A stretch of DNA of 6,220 bases from Phototrophicales bacterium (lineage in GTDB: Bacteria; Chloroflexota; Anaerolineae; Aggregatilineales; Phototrophicaceae): positions 1-6,220 of the forward strand of contig PGTJ01000159.1 of NCBI GenBank assembly GCA_002794515.1, given 5' to 3'. The notes under the pieces are model-generated. The model did no database searches and was not told where the DNA came from. It saw only the letters and a list, made by a program, of their open reading frames with translations. The translations under genes were made by a program, and so were the position numbers. This document shows positions 1-5,275 of this stretch, in pieces. How positions within the stretch are numbered: position 1 is the first letter of the stretch; the number at the start of each line of letters is the position of its first letter.

Positions 1-546
1 CTCTAATAGGTCAACAATGCCACCGAAGTTATCGCCTTCACCATAAGGGATTTGGATTTTGACGGGGCTACCCGACACACGTTCAACAATCATATCCACA
101 CACCGTTGGAAATTCGCCCCGACCCGATCCATCTTGTTGACAAAACAAATACGCGGGACTTTGAACGAATCGGCTTGCCGCCAAACAGTTTCAGATTGGG
201 GTTCAACACCCATCACGCCATCGAATACCACCACGCCACCATCCAAAACGCGCAAGCTCCGTTGCACTTCTGCAGTGAAGTCGACGTGACCTGGAGTATC
301 AATCAAATTGATTTGATAGCCTTTCCATTGGCAAGTGACTGCCGCCGATGTGATGGTGATACCGCGCTCGCGTTCTTGTTCCATATAATCGGTGGTCGCC
401 GCGCCCTCATGCACCTCACCAATCCGATGCACCATGCCCGTATAATATAGCACGCGCTCGGTGGTGGTGGTTTTACCCGCGTCAATATGGGCGATAATGC
501 CGATGTTCCGCACTTTATTCAAATCGAGTTTCACGTTTTTTGTCAT
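1..546 (-). CDS. fusA: Elongation factor G, N-terminal part (runs off the left edge)
   Basis: Translational GTPase that moves tRNA and mRNA through the ribosome after peptide transfer and, with ribosome recycling factor, splits ribosomes. The 182 codons read cleanly from ATG at 546 to position 1; the rest of this roughly 700-residue protein lies outside the window. All G-domain motifs are visible: the P-loop AHIDAGKT (residues 19-26), RGITI of switch I (61-65, Thr64), DTPGH (83-87) and NKMD (137-140). The PQSETVWRQAD stretch (116-126) is typical of canonical EF-G. It is the third gene of the str operon, 42 bp after rpsG. An in-frame stop just upstream (556-558) makes ATG 546 the first available start. 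No good Shine-Dalgarno precedes it, which is odd for such a highly expressed gene. Identity is essentially certain; whether this is the only EF-G paralogue cannot be told. Confidence 0.98.
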   Translation of the reverse strand, partial: MTKNVKLDLNKVRNIGIIAHIDAGKTTTTERVLYYTGMVHRIGEVHEGAATTDYMEQERERGITITSAAVTCQWKGYQINLIDTPGHVDFTAEVQRSLRVLDGGVVVFDGVMGVEPQSETVWRQADSFKVPRICFVNKMDRVGANFQRCVDMIVERVSGSPVKIQIPYGEGDNFGGIVDLLE

Positions 547-588
547 ATTGGTACGTTAAATCTTTCGCTCTACAGATTGAGATAGTGT

Positions 589-1056
589 TTAACGGAAATG
601 GGCAAAGGCGCGGTTGGCTTCTGCCATACGATGGGTGTCATCTTTTTTCTTGACCGATGCCCCTTGTCCAGAGGCGGCATCCAAAATTTCGGCGGCAAGT
701 TTGCTCGCCATGCCACGTCCGCCACGCGCACGCGAATATTGGATGAGCCAGCGCATTGCCAGTGATGTCGCACGCGCAGGCGCAACCTCGACAGGCACTT
801 GATAAGTCGACCCACCGACACGGCGTGGTTTGACTTCCACGGTGGGGGTCACATTACGGAGCGCCGTCTCAAAGACTTCGAGGGGGTCTTTTTTCAGGCG
901 TTCTTCGACAATATCAAACGCATCATACACAATGCGTTGAGCCAAACTGCGTTTGCCACCATACATCATGCGATTGATGAGCATGGTCACATTTTTGCTG
1001 TTGTATTTGTTATCCGGTTGAACGGGTCGTTTTGGTGGTGTACTGCGTCTTGACAT
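589..1056 (-). CDS. rpsG: 30S ribosomal protein S7
   Basis: Primary 16S rRNA-binding protein that nucleates assembly of the 30S head and sits near the E site. The 155 residues are the usual bacterial length (about 156). Conserved blocks are present: PDNKYNS (14-20), GGSTYQVPVEV (81-91), ARGGRGMASKLAAEI (110-124) and the C-terminal HRMAEANRAFAHFR (142-155). It starts 12 bp after the rpsL stop, and its AAGGA ribosome binding site (1066-1070) overlaps that stop codon, so the pair is probably translationally coupled. In E. coli, S7 represses its operon by binding a spacer of about 100 nt between rpsL and rpsG. Here the gap is too short for that element, so autoregulation, if any, must use another site. 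No anomalies were seen in the protein. Confidence 0.99.
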   Translation of the reverse strand: MSRRSTPPKRPVQPDNKYNSKNVTMLINRMMYGGKRSLAQRIVYDAFDIVEERLKKDPLEVFETALRNVTPTVEVKPRRVGGSTYQVPVEVAPARATSLAMRWLIQYSRARGGRGMASKLAAEILDAASGQGASVKKKDDTHRMAEANRAFAHFR

Positions 1057-1065
1057 GGTTTTTAT

Positions 1066-1070
1066 TCCTT
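1066..1070 (-). promoter_or_regulatory. Ribosome binding site of rpsG
   Basis: AAGGA on the minus strand, 9 nt before ATG 1056. It overlaps the TAA stop of rpsL (1069-1071), which fixes the rpsG start and suggests termination-coupled reinitiation. Confidence 0.8.
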
Positions 1071-1521
1071 ATTTCTTCTTTCCAGTCGGCGCGGCGGCTT
1101 GCCCTGGTTTCGGACGTTTCGAGCCATACTTGCTACGACCTTGCTTACGGTTTTTCACACCATCGGTATCCAATGTGCCACGCACAATGTGATAACGCAC
1201 ACCGGGCAAATCTTTCACACGACCACCACGGATGAGGACAACGCTGTGTTCTTGCAAGCTATGACCTTCACCAGGGATATAGGCGGTGACTTCTAACCCA
1301 TTGCTCAACCGCACACGGGCAATTTTACGCAACGCCGAGTTTGGTTTTTTGGGTGTGGTTGTACGCACAACGGTGCAAACACCACGTTTTTGGGGCGCAC
1401 CTTTTGGACGGCGCGTCCGTTTTTGCGAATAAACATTGAGCGTATATTGGAGCGCGGGCGACTTTGATTTTCTGCGTTTGTTTGAACGCCCTTTACGCAC
1501 CAACTGGTTGATTGTCGGCAT
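1069..1521 (-). CDS. rpsL: 30S ribosomal protein S12, long-loop form
   Basis: Decoding-centre protein of the small subunit that helps monitor codon-anticodon pairing. The hallmarks are MPTINQLVRKGR (1-12), TPKKPNSALRK (56-66), GEGHSLQEHSVVLIRGGRVKDLPG (84-107) and GRSKYGSKRPKP (128-139). Lys59 and Lys103, where streptomycin resistance mutations usually fall, are the sensitive-type residues. Asp104 is the position that RimO methylthiolates in other bacteria. At 150 residues it is longer than E. coli S12 (124). About 15 extra residues sit between SPAL (21-24) and PQKRGVC (43-49), and an 11-residue tail rich in Lys, Ala, Pro and Gly is added at the end. An insertion at the same place is known from Bacillus S12, so the loop is a lineage variant and not damage. 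A GGAG Shine-Dalgarno (1527-1530), 5 nt upstream, supports this start. First gene of the str operon. Confidence 0.99.
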   Translation of the reverse strand: MPTINQLVRKGRSNKRRKSKSPALQYTLNVYSQKRTRRPKGAPQKRGVCTVVRTTTPKKPNSALRKIARVRLSNGLEVTAYIPGEGHSLQEHSVVLIRGGRVKDLPGVRYHIVRGTLDTDGVKNRKQGRSKYGSKRPKPGQAAAPTGKKK

Positions 1522-1526
1522 AGCAT

Positions 1527-1530
1527 CTCC
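1527..1530 (-). promoter_or_regulatory. Ribosome binding site of rpsL
   Basis: GGAG on the minus strand, 5 nt before ATG 1521. A second ATG at 1524-1526 touches the site and is too close to be used. Confidence 0.7.
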
Positions 1531-1646
1531 AAATCAACTAAAAAATAAGACATCACGATAAAACGCTATTGCCAGCATATTCTGGCGCTAGACAAGCAAA
1601 AAGAAGCACAACATGAATACGTCAATCCGTATGCCTCCGATTTTTG

Positions 1647-1692
1647 AACAACAAGCCACTATTTACATCTCTGAAATAGCACTTTTGTTGTT
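1647..1692 (-). promoter_or_regulatory. Compound stem-loop in the rpsL leader
   Basis: In the minus-strand RNA, AACAACAA (1692-1685) pairs fully with UUGUUGUU (1654-1647). Inside, past a small internal loop and two G-U pairs, CUAUUU (1679-1674) pairs with AAAUAG (1664-1659) around a 9-nt loop. The hairpin is followed by CAAAAAUCGGAGG, so it is not a terminator. It ends 8 nt before the GGAGG at 1634-1638. Confidence 0.55.
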
Positions 1693-1759
1693 ATCATCTT
1701 CAATTCAACACTGAAACATTGCCCGCATTGGGGTTGTGTGTTGTATCTAAGTGGGCAAT

Positions 1760-1788
1760 ATCATATCACCCCGTGTTCTAATTGACAA
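1760..1788 (-). promoter_or_regulatory. Sigma-70 type promoter of the str operon
   Basis: Minus-strand -35 TTGTCA (1788-1783) and -10 TATGAT (1765-1760), each matching the consensus at five of six bases, are separated by exactly 17 bp. It lies downstream of the terminator of the preceding gene and points at rpsL. No comparable match was seen closer to rpsL. Confidence 0.75.
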
Positions 1789-1789
1789 G

Positions 1790-1801
1790 GGGGATAACCC
1801 C
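1790..1801. repeat. GGGG-ATAA-CCCC inverted repeat beside the -35 box
   Basis: A perfect 4+4 dyad with a 4-bp centre lies one base upstream of the -35 hexamer of the str promoter. It could be an operator or simply chance; the arms are short. Confidence 0.3.
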
Positions 1802-1856
1802 ACATTTTTGTGAAGATTGGCTAAAAATGATGTGCGGTGTTGCACAAATTTAACAC

Positions 1857-1886
1857 AAAAAGCGCCTCACACATGTTGTAAGGCGC
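1857..1886 (-). terminator. Intrinsic terminator after the FHA/receiver gene
   Basis: GCGCCT (minus, 1886-1881) pairs with AGGCGC (1867-1862). Three more base pairs form inside after one mismatch, around a 5-nt loop. TTTTT (1861-1857) follows directly. It lies 39 bp past the stop codon at 1926 and separates this gene from the str operon. A weaker hairpin, TGTGC/GCACA (1831-1846), followed by TCATTTTT, could back it up. Confidence 0.85.
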
Positions 1887-1925
1887 AAAAATGACAGAAT
1901 ACAGTTCAGTCGGGCAATCGGCGGA

Positions 1926-2822
1926 TTAGCGTAGCCCAATACCCCGCTCGACATCGGGCGAATTGGGAACGACTTTGCTCATCCCACGTAATAATTCATC
2001 AATGCCGACAGGTTTGGTGAGTACCATATCTGCCCCTGCGTCTATCGCCTGCCCCATCTGATATCCGCCCGTGCTGGCGCTGACGACCACAATCGGCACA
2101 GTCGCACCTTTGGGATGCTTGCGGATGAAGTGAATGAGATTAATCCCGTTGCCTTCATTAAGCATCAGTTCCATCAAGACAATATCGGGCATGTTATGTT
2201 CAGCAAGCGTAATCGCTTGTGTGAGGTTCGATGCCCACACGGTCACAAATCCTGCTTGTTCCAACACCGACTTGATGGCGTTAGCCACTTGTTCTTCTTC
2301 TTCTAATATCAAGACGCGCTCTCCATTAGAAATTGTGGGGATGACCACCTCAGAAAAGGGCATATCTTCTTTTTCGTAGCTACTGGGTGTGACCACAAAG
2401 AATAATTGTAATTCCAAGCGACCAAACATGAGTGTATCACCATGTCTGAGCCGATATTCCTGCCCCACTTCGAGCCGTCCACCATTCAGATATGTGCCGT
2501 TGGAACTGCCCAAATCGCGGATGCTCACACGACTATTACGCGCCGATATGACGGCATGGGTGCGCGATACACCTTGTTCGTAACCATTGTATGGGGCTAA
2601 ATCGACCTCTGGACGTTTGGGGCTATCTTCGTCGCCACGTCCGATAGTCATGGATTCGGTCACTTTGACTTGTAAAACGGTGGGTGTGCCGACAATCCGC
2701 AATTCTATCACCCAAGGGATAGCATAATCTAACGGGCCCGTCCCCATACGTGGCGACAAATTCGATACAACATCTGGGTTCAGATGGCGCGTGACGGCAT
2801 GTTGTGGTTTGGTATCAGACAT
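1926..2822 (-). CDS. FHA domain protein with a C-terminal pseudo-receiver domain
   Basis: Probable phosphoprotein-binding signalling adaptor of 298 residues, cytoplasmic, with no membrane segment or signal peptide. The FHA domain (about 38-145) has the phosphothreonine-binding signatures: GR (61-62), VSRTHA (85-90) and SSNGTYLNG (106-114). A receiver-like domain follows (about 168-285) with hydrophobic strands, VVVSAS (245-250, Ser248 at the Thr/Ser switch position) and the LTKP lysine (Lys270). The acidic pair after strand 1 is Glu174-Glu175 instead of Asp-Asp, and the phosphoacceptor position in PDIVLMEL is Glu218 instead of Asp. It therefore probably cannot be phosphorylated and may mimic the active state. 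There is no DNA-binding output domain. ATG 2822 is chosen over ATG 2855 because AGGAAGGA sits 7 nt before it. Partners are unknown; Ser/Thr kinase targets are expected for FHA domains in general. Confidence 0.9.
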   Translation of the reverse strand: MSDTKPQHAVTRHLNPDVVSNLSPRMGTGPLDYAIPWVIELRIVGTPTVLQVKVTESMTIGRGDEDSPKRPEVDLAPYNGYEQGVSRTHAVISARNSRVSIRDLGSSNGTYLNGGRLEVGQEYRLRHGDTLMFGRLELQLFFVVTPSSYEKEDMPFSEVVIPTISNGERVLILEEEEQVANAIKSVLEQAGFVTVWASNLTQAITLAEHNMPDIVLMELMLNEGNGINLIHFIRKHPKGATVPIVVVSASTGGYQMGQAIDAGADMVLTKPVGIDELLRGMSKVVPNSPDVERGIGLR

Positions 2823-2829
2823 GAGGTTA

Positions 2830-2837
2830 TCCTTCCT
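2830..2837 (-). promoter_or_regulatory. Ribosome binding site that sets the FHA/receiver gene start
   Basis: AGGAAGGA on the minus strand, 7 nt before ATG 2822. An upstream in-frame ATG (2855) would add 11 residues outside the FHA domain, and would place this site inside the coding region. Confidence 0.8.
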
Positions 2838-2839
2838 CA

Positions 2840-2858
2840 TTGCAAGTAATTGCAAGTA
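2840..2858. repeat. 9-bp direct repeat TTGCAAGTA with 10-bp period
   Basis: TTGCAAGTA occurs at 2840-2848 and again at 2850-2858, one helical turn apart, on the plus strand. A degenerate relative (TTGCAGATAAAAA) is at 2893-2905. The repeat abuts the palindrome at 2856-2875 and lies just upstream of the FHA/receiver ribosome binding site. It suggests tandem protein binding sites but could be local duplication. Confidence 0.5.
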
Positions 2859-2875
2859 TAAAAATTCTTTTATAC
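2856..2875. repeat. Perfect 8+8 bp palindrome, possible operator
   Basis: GTATAAAA (2856-2863) and TTTTATAC (2868-2875) are exact inverted copies around ATTC. The site would cover the predicted start of transcription (near 2873) of the FHA/receiver gene, a usual place for a repressor. It would alternatively give the mRNA a 5' hairpin. It is too AT-rich, and has the wrong flanks, for a terminator. Confidence 0.55.
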
Positions 2876-2879
2876 CCTA

Positions 2880-2909
2880 ATTGTATCGCCAATTGCAGAT
2901 AAAAAGCAA
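2880..2909 (-). promoter_or_regulatory. Candidate promoter of the FHA/receiver gene
   Basis: Minus-strand -35 TTGCTT (2909-2904) and -10 TACAAT (2885-2880) are 18 bp apart. The -10 is good and the -35 matches only at TTG. No terminator is visible between the upstream gene's stop (2931) and this site, so read-through from that operon is also possible. Confidence 0.4.
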
Positions 2910-2930
2910 CGAATTAGGAGTTTTTGCCCG

Positions 2931-4550
2931 TTAGAAGCCAACAACCTGACCATCTTTACGCGGGTCGCTACCGCCAAACAACACGCCACTATTTTGATCT
3001 CGATAGATAATCTGTCCACTGCCAAATAGGGCGCGTTCTGCACCACTGACAGGATGTATCTGATGCCCCATACGGGCTAAATCGGCGAGTGTTTTGAAAG
3101 GGATACCGTCTTCAAGCGCCAAGAGCGATGTGCTATAGCCACTTTCTAAGCACCAACGTGGGCGGTCGAGCGCCTCTTGTGGATTGAGCTGGTCATCGAT
3201 CATGGCACTCATGACCTGAAAATGCCCTTGCGGTTGCATAAAGCCACCCATCACGCCGAATGCCGCCCATAACTGACCATCTTTGGTCGCTAAACCCGGG
3301 ATAATTGTATGATAAGGACGTTTGTTGGGCATGAGGGCATTGGGATGATGTGCGTCTAGCACAAAATTTGCCCCACGATTTTGCAAAAATACGCCCGTAC
3401 CTTTGGCAACGATCCCCGTACCGAAGCCCATATACAAACTGTTGATGAATGAACACGCATTGCCTTCACCATCCACCACACACAGATAAATGGTATCGGA
3501 GCTATTGGGTGGGATGCCAAAGCTGGGGTGCATGGCACGATTGGCATCAATCATGGCACGGCGCGAGGCGATATAGGCAGGATCTAATAATCCCGATACT
3601 GGCACATGCACCTGATCGGGGTCGGCGATATATTGGCGGGCATCGGCAAAGGCGAGGCGCATCGCCTCGACCATCAGGTGCAAGCGCTGGGGCGAATCCC
3701 ATTCATAATCAGCCAGTCCTAAGCCTTCGGCGATAGCCAATGCTTGTAATGCAACTAAGCCTTGCCCATTAGGCGGATGCTCGTGGATAGTCACGCCATG
3801 ATACACGGTGCGAATCGAATCGCCCCATGTGGAGGTATGCGCCTTGAGGTCATCTAGGGTCATCGTGCCACCTAACCCCTCTAGGGTGCTGATGATGGCG
3901 CGAGCGGTATCGCCCGTATAAAATGCCTCTGCACCACCTTCGGCGATGGCGCGGAATGTCTTGGCGAGTCCTTTAATCTGCACGAGTTGACCGACTTGTG
4001 GGGCAACCCCATTGGGCAGGTATTCTTCTGTATTCGGGCTATGTTTGAGGAAATTTTCAGCGCGTCTCCATGCTTCGCCAAAAATCGGTGTGACAGGTGC
4101 GCCAATTTCGGCATAGTGGATGGCATCTTGCAATACCTCACGGAAGGTCATCGTACCAAACCGATTGAGCAAATCTTCCCAACCGCGCACTGCGCCAGGG
4201 ACAGTCACAGCATGGACACTGCGCGGGGGAATTTCACCGCTAATCCCCGCCTTCGCCAAAAATTCGATAGTCAAGCCACTGGGTGCGCGTCCACTGCCAT
4301 TGAGGGCATATACGTTGCCCGTGCTGGCTTCATAATACAAAGCAAAACAATCACCACCAACACCTGTAGAAGCAGGCGCAGTGACATTCATGACGGCGGC
4401 GGCGGCGATTGCCGCATCTGCCGCATTGCCACCTGCCCGTAAAATTGCCAAGCCTGCTTGTGCCGAGAGCGGATTTTCGCTGGCGACCATGCCACGATGC
4501 GCCACAATCATCGAGCGCCGTGACTTAAAATCGAATGACATCGGCTTCAT
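2931..4550 (-). CDS. Gamma-glutamyltransferase family Ntn-hydrolase, YwrD-like
   Basis: The 539 residues form an autoprocessing Ntn-hydrolase. Family marks are SENPLSAQAGLAILRAGGNAADAAIA (24-49), TGVGGDCF (62-69), the processing site Asp352-Thr353 with Thr353 as the expected new N-terminus and nucleophile, GFGTGIV (375-381) and the oxyanion pair Gly435-Gly436. No signal peptide is present, so it is likely cytoplasmic, unlike periplasmic E. coli GGT. Aligned by eye to E. coli GGT, several glutamate-binding residues differ: Asp433 becomes Asn395, Asn411 becomes Tyr373, Thr409 becomes Ser371, and Ser462-Ser463 lies in an RPYHTIIP segment (411-418). True glutathione hydrolase activity is therefore doubtful; an acylase or other amidase is plausible. 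AGGA (4558-4561), 7 nt upstream, supports ATG 4550. It starts 9 bp after the J-like gene. Family assignment is secure; the substrate is unknown. Confidence 0.93.
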   Translation of the reverse strand: MKPMSFDFKSRRSMIVAHRGMVASENPLSAQAGLAILRAGGNAADAAIAAAAVMNVTAPASTGVGGDCFALYYEASTGNVYALNGSGRAPSGLTIEFLAKAGISGEIPPRSVHAVTVPGAVRGWEDLLNRFGTMTFREVLQDAIHYAEIGAPVTPIFGEAWRRAENFLKHSPNTEEYLPNGVAPQVGQLVQIKGLAKTFRAIAEGGAEAFYTGDTARAIISTLEGLGGTMTLDDLKAHTSTWGDSIRTVYHGVTIHEHPPNGQGLVALQALAIAEGLGLADYEWDSPQRLHLMVEAMRLAFADARQYIADPDQVHVPVSGLLDPAYIASRRAMIDANRAMHPSFGIPPNSSDTIYLCVVDGEGNACSFINSLYMGFGTGIVAKGTGVFLQNRGANFVLDAHHPNALMPNKRPYHTIIPGLATKDGQLWAAFGVMGGFMQPQGHFQVMSAMIDDQLNPQEALDRPRWCLESGYSTSLLALEDGIPFKTLADLARMGHQIHPVSGAERALFGSGQIIYRDQNSGVLFGGSDPRKDGQVVGF

Positions 4551-4557
4551 GTGCCTA

Positions 4558-4561
4558 TCCT
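4558..4561 (-). promoter_or_regulatory. Ribosome binding site of the GGT-family gene, overlapping the upstream stop
   Basis: AGGA on the minus strand, 7 nt before ATG 4550. It shares bases with the TAG stop (4560-4562) of the J-like gene, evidence for an operon with coupled translation. It favours ATG 4550 over the in-frame ATG at 4541. Confidence 0.75.
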
Positions 4562-5087
4562 ATGCGTTGGGGCGTTTGCGAATGGGTTCTGGGGCAACAT
4601 CTGTGGGACGCTTGAAGATATATGTTGCCGCGCCCGATTTGAGGTCGGTGGTGATGCCCACCATCTCCCAACCCTGCCCGCCTAAATCATTCATGATGAC
4701 GATGAGCTTCATGTTCTTCATATGCGATTGATGCTCACCGTTCACATAATATTTCACTGTGCCGTAATTGCGTGTTGAGAGCAATGTGAGATATTCCCAT
4801 TTTTGTGCATCATCATTCGATGCAGGCATAGATGTGTTCTTCAGTTGCGAGGTGAGAGGGCGTAGATTGCCTGTACTCACAGGGCGGTTATTGCTCAGGT
4901 ACGCATCGTATTTTTCGCGCTTTTGCGGGTCGCGCAATACGGCATATGCCTCGCGCAAGGGTTCGGCACGCGGGTCATCGGGTCCAGAGACCTGACTGGC
5001 GAGTGCTTTGAAGGCTTGCTTGATTTCATCATCACTGGCAGATTCGCTCACGCCGAGTATTTCATAATAATTTTTGACGTTGGACAT
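4560..5087 (-). CDS. J-like domain protein with C-terminal DUF4177
   Basis: The 175 residues have three parts. Residues 6-62 look like a DnaJ J-domain: NYYEILGV (6-13), a helix with DEIKQAFKALA (20-30), and EAYAVLRDPQKREKYD (46-61). The HPD tripeptide that triggers Hsp70 ATPase is replaced by Gly-Pro-Asp (35-37), so ordinary DnaK stimulation is unlikely. A Ser/Asn/Pro-rich linker (about 64-94) leads to a DUF4177-type domain (about 96-161), recognised by KWEYLTLL, then LGGQGWEMVGI (135-145) and a final YIFKRP (156-161). DUF4177 has no established function. There is no signal peptide or membrane segment. ATG 5087 has AAGGA 9 nt upstream. It is the first gene of an operon with the GGT homologue. 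A substrate-binding or scaffold role is only a guess. Domain calls are by eye. Confidence 0.87.
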   Translation of the reverse strand: MSNVKNYYEILGVSESASDDEIKQAFKALASQVSGPDDPRAEPLREAYAVLRDPQKREKYDAYLSNNRPVSTGNLRPLTSQLKNTSMPASNDDAQKWEYLTLLSTRNYGTVKYYVNGEHQSHMKNMKLIVIMNDLGGQGWEMVGITTDLKSGAATYIFKRPTDVAPEPIRKRPNA

Positions 5088-5096
5088 AAGGGCATA

Positions 5097-5101
5097 TCCT
5101 T
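5097..5101 (-). promoter_or_regulatory. Ribosome binding site of the J-like gene
   Basis: AAGGA on the minus strand, 9 nt before ATG 5087, the first ATG of the frame at the start of the J-like domain. Confidence 0.7.
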
Positions 5102-5124
5102 CACTATATGATGAGTATGAGCAA

Positions 5125-5153
5125 ATTGTAGGTCATGCGCCTCATCTCGTCAA
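5125..5153 (-). promoter_or_regulatory. Sigma-70 type promoter of the J-like/GGT operon
   Basis: Minus-strand -35 TTGACG (5153-5148) and -10 TACAAT (5130-5125), each five of six to consensus, are 17 bp apart. The predicted start near 5118 gives a leader of about 30 nt. It lies in the 188-bp gap after the acyl-CoA dehydrogenase gene. Confidence 0.75.
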
Positions 5154-5237
5154 ATTTCGATTCGGTTTGAGATCAACATCGATGAGCAAAATGAATGCTA
5201 ATTTCATCGTTGTCATCAACAAAAGGAGATGCCGATC

Positions 5238-5263
5238 AGGGCAAGGGACATATCCCTTGCCCT
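5238..5263 (-). terminator. Strong hairpin after the acyl-CoA dehydrogenase gene
   Basis: A perfect 11-bp inverted repeat (5238-5248 with 5253-5263) around a 4-nt loop begins 12 bp past the stop codon. On the minus strand it is followed by GATCGGCATCTCC, and only then by TTTTG, so the immediate U-tract is missing. It may be a U-less terminator or an mRNA 3'-end stabiliser. It is followed by a fresh promoter, which fits a transcription boundary. Confidence 0.6.
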
Positions 5264-5275
5264 AAAGAATTGGGC

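Larger units (their letters stand above)
1522..1753 (-). promoter_or_regulatory. Long 5' leader of the str operon mRNA
   Basis: With the promoter at 1760-1788, transcription should begin near 1753, leaving about 230 nt before rpsL. The stretch contains no clear gene but holds structure. A compound stem-loop lies at 1647-1692, a small GCCAG/CTGGC hairpin at 1571-1586 (5-bp stem, 6-nt loop), and a strong unused-looking GGAGG at 1634-1638. I do not recognise it as a known riboswitch or ribosomal-protein leader family. The transcription start is inferred from the promoter, not observed. Confidence 0.5.

Noticed and set aside
52..450. 132-codon plus-strand frame over fusA
   Set aside because: The complementary strand encodes all EF-G GTPase motifs without interruption, so this frame is a shadow.
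1831..1846. TGTGC/GCACA hairpin as an independent terminator
   Set aside because: The stem is only 5 bp and the T-run starts after a gap; it is mentioned only as a possible backup to the stronger terminator next to it.
2823..2855. Longer start for the FHA/receiver gene at ATG 2855
   Set aside because: AGGAAGGA is perfectly placed for ATG 2822 and would fall inside the coding region of the longer form; the extra 11 residues add nothing to the domain.
2889..2910. Terminator between the GGT-family gene and the FHA/receiver gene
   Set aside because: Only a 4-bp TTGC/GCAA pairing with no U-tract could be found, so termination here is not supported.
3449..4442. Open frames of 95 and 151 codons on the plus strand
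   Set aside because: They lie antisense within the GGT-family gene, have no ribosome sites or recognisable domains, and read as low-complexity His/Ser/Arg-rich shadows.
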